A stretch of DNA of 64,000 nt. Origin: Stomorhina lunata. Lineage: Eukaryota > Arthropoda > Insecta > Diptera > Rhiniidae. Both the position numbers and the translations under genes were made by a program. This document shows positions 58,581 to 64,000 of this stretch, piece after piece (position 1 is the stretch's first letter; every line of letters begins with the position of its first letter). The DNA lies in NCBI GenBank assembly GCA_933228675.1, contig OW121740.1, positions 126,121,630 to 126,185,629 of the forward strand. The letters run 5' to 3'. The notes under the pieces are model-generated. The model did not search any database, was not told the origin of the DNA, and saw nothing but the letters and a program-made list of their open reading frames with translations.

Positions 58581-58925
58581 TTGAAGGAAAAAAGTGCCGT
58601 TTTACCACCTTTTCACAAATCAATGAAACCAATGGCAAAATTGCATGAATTGGCGTTTGAATTCGCTATATTAACCAAATCTGGACCCCGGCGACTTCTT
58701 CCGCTATATTCCCCAAATCTGGACCCCGGCGACTTCTTCCTATTCCCAGAATTTAAGAGAATGCTCAATGGAAAGAAAATTAGTGCCGTTTGGGTAATAA
58801 CCGAAACTGAGGCTCATTTAGGGCTAAAGACAAATCATACTAAAAAAATTGAAATTGTATGATCTCCATTAACATGGTATATCTGTCGAAGGTATAATAT
58901 TGAATAATAAAATCAAATTTGAATA
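58581..58925 (+). pseudogene. mariner transposase 3' fragment
   Basis: The frame reads HKSMKPMAKLHELAFEF, then YSPNLDPGDFFLFPEF and KRMLNGKKI. This is the C-terminal part of a mariner transposase, where the usual forms are HKS-x-K-T-M-AK-HELGFEL and YSPDLAP-x-DFFLF. The last catalytic Asp (GDFF) is present, the preceding PDL is PNL, and the DNAP motif holding the second catalytic Asp is missing. A 35-bp direct duplication (CCAAATCTGGACCCCGGCGA at 58674 and 58713) disrupts the protein. The end (GTCGAAGGTATAATATTGAA) resembles the final EG-x-Y-x-E residues across a frameshift. The 5' two-thirds is absent. Dead copy. Confidence 0.85.
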
Positions 58926-59071
58926 AGCCTTAAACTTTCAGTTCAACTTTTAAACTCCTAAGACTTAACTCTTTGAAAGTTCTTTCAAAAAAAGCACATT
59001 TATACTAAGCTCTCAATCATAGTTGTAGTGGTGAAGTACTACCCCTGTTATTGTATGCATTTTTAGACTAA
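58926..59071. other. Spacer
   Basis: Short AT-rich gap between the mariner fragment and the CCCAG element; no feature. Confidence 0.4.
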
Positions 59072-59894
59072 CCCAGTAAGAAAAAAGGTTTATTCTCAAA
59101 TTGAGGATGATTTGAAAATAAATGTTTTTTCAAAGGTCAAAGGTTTGATTCTGATTTGATACTGATTTAAGAATAATAGCGTTCTCAACAAAAAGGGGAC
59201 TTTATTCTCAAATTGAGAAATGCCTTTATTCTCAAATCATTATCAAACCTCATTCTCAAAGGTTTTTCAAATGTGGATATCATCTACATGTGGAACATAA
59301 ATAAAATGGCGTTGTATTTTTGATATTTTTGAGTTTGCTTATTTTGTTTTTGAGAACGGTGCATCGTATTTGAATTCTTTTGCTTAAAATATATTTTTTT
59401 TATTGTTAGGTAAGAAAAATTTTAAGAAACAAAGAAAATTTACTTATGCATAGCAATATTATTGAATTTTTAATCTTGAGCAAGGTTTTATGGTCAAATA
59501 TGGATCAATTTCAAAAAATCCGAATGAAATAACGAATTTCTTTGAAATGCAATGCCATTCCATTAAAATATCTTAAACATTAATTTTTTTAACATAAATT
59601 ATTTTTTTAATGTTTGAAAAAAATTTGAAATAAGGTTTGATATCAAATTTATATAACACCATTTTTCAAATTATTCTCAAATCATCTTAGGGTTTGATAA
59701 TGATTTGAGAATAACCTTTATTCTCAATTTGAGAAACTATCATTTTTCAAACGTTTATACTCAAATGAACCCTCATTTGAAAATGAATGTAAATCTCAAA
59801 CATCTGTTTAGGTTTGAAAAAATTTTGAAAAAAACGTTTGATATCAAATTTAAAAATCATCATATTTCAAACGTTTGACACTGTTCTTACTGGG
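59072..59894. mobile_element. CCCAGTAAGAA-ended foldback element
   Basis: Starts CCCAGTAAGAAAAAAGGTTT and ends AACGTTTGACACTGTTCTTACTGGG in inverse orientation; the outer 11 bases match exactly. AA flanks both ends (59070-59071, 59895-59896), a 2-bp duplication as with the two CCCAG elements at 25-28 kb. Both arms are built of short alternating motifs (TTATTCTCAAATTGAG, ATTTGAGAATAA, AACGTTTGA). TTCTCAAATCATTATCAAAC in the left arm (about 59231) is matched in inverse complement in the right arm (about 59693). Non-coding. Confidence 0.72.
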
Positions 59895-60715
59895 AAAGCA
59901 CAAGTATTGCAACACATTGCAATGTTTAGCAGCAGAATGCTGTTTCAGTCCAGGGTACCACCACCAACCAGCCTTGCCTTTATAGCTCTCTACTATACAA
60001 AAAAAACAGCAGCGCACTGAATGAAGCCTTTCAAGTTGAAGTATTTAAATTTTTCTTTCTTCTCTTTTTCGAGCAACACTAAAAAGCCAGGGAGTGCAAA
60101 AAGTACAAAATAAACACAGAACTCGAGTAATATGGTTTCCAAAAGTGTGGGAGGATGAAATCAATGGATAAACATTTATACTCCAGGTCTATATTGAAAT
60201 AATATGAGAAAAAACGAGCATGTTAGTGAAGTTGAAATTTTTTTGTTTGCAATATTCATGGGTTGTTATTGTATGGAGTCTTTATGGAAAAAGGAAGAAA
60301 TGAAATACATAAAAAATGCACATATTCAAAGGCATTGGCAATGAAAAAATTTATAAAGTTTTTTTTTATTTTAAATTGTAATTTACACACAACTGAATTG
60401 TATGTAGTATTTCATAAAATAGATACAATACATAGAAAATAAGAGAGACAATACAAGCAACATATCGGGCCTATGCAACAGCAACGTATAGAAAACAATG
60501 TTCATGTTTTGCTGCTGCTACTGATGATGATGATGAAAACAAAATAGAGTTGAATATTAAAAGACAACATGAGGCTCAAAAAAAATGTGGTATGGTGTTT
60601 CATTAATAGCTTTTTTTTCTCGTAACAAAAAAGGCACATGCAACATGTTTTACAATAAAGATATTTAGCAAAGGTTAGTTCGTTAGTTAGTTAGCATTAT
60701 TGTAACAATCCCTAA
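59895..60715. other. Spacer
   Basis: No gene supported. Contains a CAGCAGAATGCTG patch near 59930 and GATGATGATGATG near 60524. Nothing else recognisable. Confidence 0.5.
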
Positions 60716-60785
60716 CACTAGTAGTAGAGAGAGTAGACGTAGTAAAAGTGCTACTACTACTAATAGTAGTGGCAAGTAGTAAAGG
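60716..60785. repeat. AGT/ACT microsatellite
   Basis: AGTAGTAGAGAGAGTAGACG followed by GCTACTACTACTAATAGTAG, so both strands of the trinucleotide motif occur side by side as a small imperfect palindrome. Confidence 0.75.
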
Positions 60786-61190
60786 ATTATAGCACATTGA
60801 ATTGTAATCTTTAACAATTTTTTTATATTTCTATTCCTATTTTTTTTTTCTTTTCGTTAAACAATGGCTAATCTCTAGTGCCTGGATGCTGGGATTTGGA
60901 AAATTTATACGTTTTTGTCTTGTTTTTAATTTGTGTTGCATTTAGTTGTTGTCATCAGGTTATATAATTTAAATGGATGACTTTTTTTGCAATTATTTCG
61001 ACCAAGCCCTCTGACACCAACTCGAAATTTGATAACAAAGAAAAAGTTGCAAAACTGTAGTTTTAGGCTTGTTCCACAAGCAAGTCTTAATGTAATAGTG
61101 ATGTTGTGTTTGCAACAAATTAAATTTTACAAAGGTTTTTTAGTTAAAGGTTTTTTAGCAAATATAATATAAGAAAAATTTAAAAAGTTT
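60786..61190. other. AT-rich spacer
   Basis: No supportable feature. Confidence 0.45.
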
Positions 61191-61194
61191 AAAA

Positions 61195-61688
61195 CTGGAA
61201 CATAACTAGAGAACAAAACAAGAGAACAGAAGTAGAGAACAGCACTAGAGAACAGAACTAAAAAACAGAAGTAGATAAAATAACTAGAGAACAGAACTAG
61301 AGAACAGACCTAGAGAACAAAACTAGAAAACAGAACTAGGGAACTGAACTAGGGAACAGAACTAGGGAACAGAATTAGAGAAAAGAGCTAGAGAACAGAA
61401 CTAAAGACCAGAAATAGAGAATAGAACTAGAGAAAAGATCTAAAGAAATGAACTAGAAAACGAAACTAGAGAACATAAGTAAATAACAAAACAAGAGAAC
61501 ATAACTGCAGAACAGAAGTTCTATTGCAGAACTAGAACTTAAAAAAAAAAACTATTGAAAATAACAAGAAAACAGAACTAGAGAAAATAACTTCAGCAGA
61601 GAACTATAAAACATAAAAAAAATAACAGAATTAGATAACATAACAGATAACAAAACAAGAGAACATAACTGGAGAACAGAACTAGAAC
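61195..61688. repeat. 15-bp AGAGAACAGAACTAG array
   Basis: About 33 degenerate tandem units of 15 bp (AGAGAACAGAACTAG and variants GGGAACAGAACTA, AAAACAGAACTAG). Related sequence continues past the inserted hAT-type MITE at 62482-62534, after MITE X5 at about 62915-63050, and at 63840-64000. Confidence 0.92.
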
Positions 61689-62481
61689 CTGGGCTGCCAG
61701 ATTGCCGATTTATCGGCATTTTTGCGATTTCTAACCTAAAAAATAGTAAAATGCCGATATGCAGATTTTGGCTACAAAATTGGCGATTTTTAAGAAAATA
61801 TCGAAAACCAACTTAACTTCAAAATTTTCACTACAGAAAAATTTTGTATTAAAATTTTTTCTGTAGTGAAAATTTAAAACTTTTTCTATGCAAAATGTTC
61901 CTATGCAAATTTCTTTGTAAAGAAGAATTTTTTATATACAATTTTTTGAATAGAAAAATTTTCCAAATAAAATTTTTTGTATAGAAAAATTTCTACATAA
62001 AATTTTTTGTGAAGAAAAATTTCTACAAAAATTTTTTGTGTAGAAAAATTTTACATATTTTTTGTATAGAAAAATTTTCAACATAAAATTTTTTTGTATG
62101 AAAAAATTTTCCATATAAAATTTTTTTGTATGGAAAAATTTTCAATATAGGATTTTTTGTATAGAAAAATTTTTAAAATAAAATTGTTAGTATACAAAAA
62201 TTTCAATATAAAAAGTTTTGTATAGAAGAATTTTTAATATAAAATTTTTTGTATAGAGAAATTTTCAATATGATTTTTTTCTTTTAGAAAAATTTTCAAT
62301 ATGAAATTTGTTATATAGAAAAATTTTCAATAAAAGTTTGTGCTAAAGAAACATTTTCTAATGAACATTTTTTTATATATTCGGCTATATCCGATTTTTG
62401 TTTTTTTTTGGCGATTTCTGGACAATGCCGATTTTTTTTTTTAATATGCCGATTTTTCATAAAAAATTTCTGGCAATCCTG
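61689..62481. mobile_element. hAT-type MITE carrying an internal AT minisatellite
   Basis: The left end CTGGGCTGCCAGA and the inverse of the right end CAGGATTGCCAGA form imperfect inverted repeats of the CAGGG-TGCCAGA type known from hAT elements. Perfect 8-bp direct repeats ACTAGAAC flank it (61681-61688 and 62482-62489), the target duplication length of hAT. Both ends carry GCCGATTT-rich subterminal sequence (TGCCGATTTATCGGCA; ATGCCGATTTTT). The middle (about 61840-62370) is a minisatellite. No transposase. One caution: ACTAGAAC also resembles the host 15-bp array unit. Confidence 0.8.
61840..62370. repeat. ~30-bp TTTTTTGTATAGAAAAATTT minisatellite inside the MITE
   Basis: About 17 units combining TTTTTTGTATAGAAAAATTT with TTCAATATAAAA or TCTACATAAAA. 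It belongs to the same broad type (TATAGAAAAATTTTC) as the arrays at 1.7-3.95, 7.8-9.0 and 13.3-13.5 kb. Minus-strand frames through it are Phe/Lys-rich artefacts. Confidence 0.88.
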
Positions 62482-62534
62482 ACTAGAACTATAGAAACAA
62501 CTATTGAACATAACTAGAGAGCAGAACTAAAGTC

Positions 62535-62860
62535 CAGGGGCCAAATTATGGCATTCGATATCGATCGACATTTTAGATATTTTCAAAACATTTGAATAGC
62601 ATACTTTAAGGATATTCAAAATTATTTAAAATATGCTTAGTTTACTCTATTTTTGTTTTTTCTAGTTATTTGCCAAAAGATGAATAGTAAAATGGGTTTT
62701 AATAGAACTATATGTTTTTAAAAACGAATCAAGATAGATACAAAATTTCAATAAACGTTTAGCATCAAAGTAACTTTGAACATCCCTAAAGTATACTTCA
62801 CAATATTTGCTTAAAAGTCTGAGTTTTCGATTGATATCGAATGCGGTAATTTGGCCCCTG
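62535..62860. mobile_element. MITE family X, copy 5 (most complete)
   Basis: The best copy for defining the termini. Left end CAGGGGCCAAATTATGGCAT, right end ATGCGGTAATTTGGCCCCTG. Inverted repeats extend about 90 bp through TTCGATATCGATCGA and the ATAGCATACTTTAAGGAT / CTAAAGTATACTTCACA segment. Centre is AT-rich and non-coding. It lies within GAACTAGAAC-type sequence, as does copy 4. Confidence 0.85.
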
Positions 62861-63060
62861 ATATGGAACCAATAATGGAGCTAATACCCAAGCTAGCTTC
62901 ACGATTAGAATTTGATATTGAGTTAAAACTAGAACAGAAATGTCACCAGAACTTTTAATACAACTACAAATTTTATTCCGGACACTCACAACTAGAACAT
63001 AACTAGATCCAACTGGAACACAACTAAAACCCATCAAATCACAACTGAAACCCAACCATT
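62861..63060. repeat. Degenerate ACTAGAACA array
   Basis: GAACCAATAATGGAGCTAAT, AAAACTAGAACAGAAATG, CAACTAGAACATAACTAGAT and CAACTGGAACACAACT are decayed units of the 15-bp family interrupted by the two elements to the left. Confidence 0.65.
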
Positions 63061-63839
63061 GCATTTTCCTACTCCCTCAAATTTAACCGGATTTTATCAT
63101 AAACGATCATTTTGTCTACCCACAATAATTTAACAATTTTATGATTTTTATGTCATAACAACATAACATGCTTATGTTAATGTCATTGCCTTATCTTAAA
63201 TAATTCATCGTCAATAAAATGTAAAATCATATTAACAATTAACGCAAACACACAATTTAATGGAAACAATTACCATAATTTTTACAAGATTTTGTAAAAG
63301 GGTATTAGAAATTCCATATAAACCTGTAGAAAAATTTTACAATTCATAAATATCTGAAATTATTTCCGCTTTCATACAAAAAAAAAAATGAAAATACAAA
63401 ATTTAACATAATTTAAGTTAATACGTCGTTGTTTTGAAATAGTACTTGTAAACTTTTTACTGAAAAATAAAATCCCGCATATCTAAACTAATTAATTAAC
63501 CAATAAAAATTCTAATAGTTTTTAAGTTGAAATGTATATGACTTTTTCGTCGTCGTTCGCAGAGTGTCTCTATCGCCGTCGTCTGTCTTTTTGTCTGTCT
63601 TTCCTTAATAGTAATTGAAAAAAAACAAACACCCAGACCCAGTTGTAGAAATAAATAAATATTTGCAAAAACATTGTAATAAAAAAATTATAGTAAATAT
63701 CAAGACAAAAAAAAAACATATTTATAAATACGATGAGTGATGGAAAAACTACGAGTACCGGCTCTCTCCTGCCTTCCGAACCAGATACTCATAAGAGATG
63801 AAAGTGTGACTAAGTCACAATCACGCATGTTCACGAAGT
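63061..63839. other. AT-rich spacer
   Basis: No gene supported. GTCGTCTGTCTTTTTGTCTG near 63578 resembles the GTCTGTC array at 6 kb. A less AT-rich patch at 63745-63840 contains GTGACTAAGTCAC. Confidence 0.5.
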
Positions 63840-64000
63840 ACAGGAACTAGAATGGAACTAAAACTAGATATAGAAAAACAACCAGAATAACATAAAAAAT
63901 ATGGTTTATAACAAAAACTAGATCTAAAACCAGAACTAGAACCATATCTACAATCAGAACTAGGACCGTAATAATAACCAGGATTAGAAGCAAACCTTAA
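63840..64000. repeat. Degenerate GGAACTAGAA array at window edge
   Basis: GGAACTAGAATGGAACTAAA, CTAGATCTAAAACCAGAACT and AGAACCATATCTACAATCAG are units of the GAACTAG repeat family. The array appears to run past the end of the window. Confidence 0.75.

Noticed and set aside
63745..63840. Stress-response promoter based on GTGACTAAGTCAC
   Set aside because: A single palindromic word without a downstream gene is not enough evidence.

Overview
This window is non-coding DNA from an AT-rich eukaryotic genome. The style is that of a higher (cyclorrhaphan, probably calyptrate) fly: very high A+T, remnants of mariner, hAT, SINE and Penelope-like elements, and a dispersed element family with hairpin ends. 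The organism is an inference from repeat style; no host gene is present to prove it. I found no protein-coding gene I would defend. The longest open frames, such as 210 codons at 5915-6547 and 123 codons at 1737-2108, are translations of tandem repeats. The only recognisable protein signatures are two dead transposase fragments: a hAT C-terminus near 22.9 kb and mariner at 58.6-58.9 kb.

Layout. 0-4.1 kb: GCAAAATATGC arrays enclosing a 2.2 kb TTTTCTATAGAAAA-type minisatellite. 5.2-6.5 kb: a dispersed element (copy A) beside a 16-bp GTCTGTC array. 7.8-9.0 kb: a second AT minisatellite built from a roughly 500-bp duplication. 9.0-11.5 kb: long strand-polarised AGT and then ACT tracts. 12.0-22.1 kb: four more copies of the dispersed element (B-E), a second duplicated repeat (F1, F2), a 239-bp MITE and a roughly 520-bp tandem repeat. 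22.6-24.3 kb: a hAT remnant running into a roughly 315-bp satellite. 25.3-27.9 kb: two nested terminal-inverted-repeat elements (CCCAG ends) containing tRNA-like modules and a 239-bp tandem repeat. 29.4-41.2 kb: a decayed satellite of roughly 175-190 bp with many units, riddled with MITEs and duplications. 44.2-50.3 kb: three large arrays of 17-bp units around the palindrome GACTATAGTC, two of them in inverted orientation. 52.9-57.1 kb: two blocks of a roughly 240-bp repeat. 58.2-59.9 kb: a tRNA-Thr-derived SINE-like sequence, a mariner fragment and a third CCCAG-ended element. 61.2-64 kb: a 15-bp GAACTAG array interrupted by a hAT-type MITE with an 8-bp target duplication and by another MITE.

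How it fits together. The region looks like a large intron, intergenic block or pericentric-type stretch. Satellites form the landscape and small non-autonomous DNA elements land repeatedly inside them. Several insertions can be read cleanly because a related empty site exists in a neighbouring satellite unit. Two groups may be undescribed: the CCCAG-ended elements with 2-bp target duplications (three copies, two carrying tRNA-like modules) and the GACTATAGTC 17-bp arrays, whose inverted pair could give a long hairpin RNA if transcribed. All family names are from reading motifs; no database search was possible.
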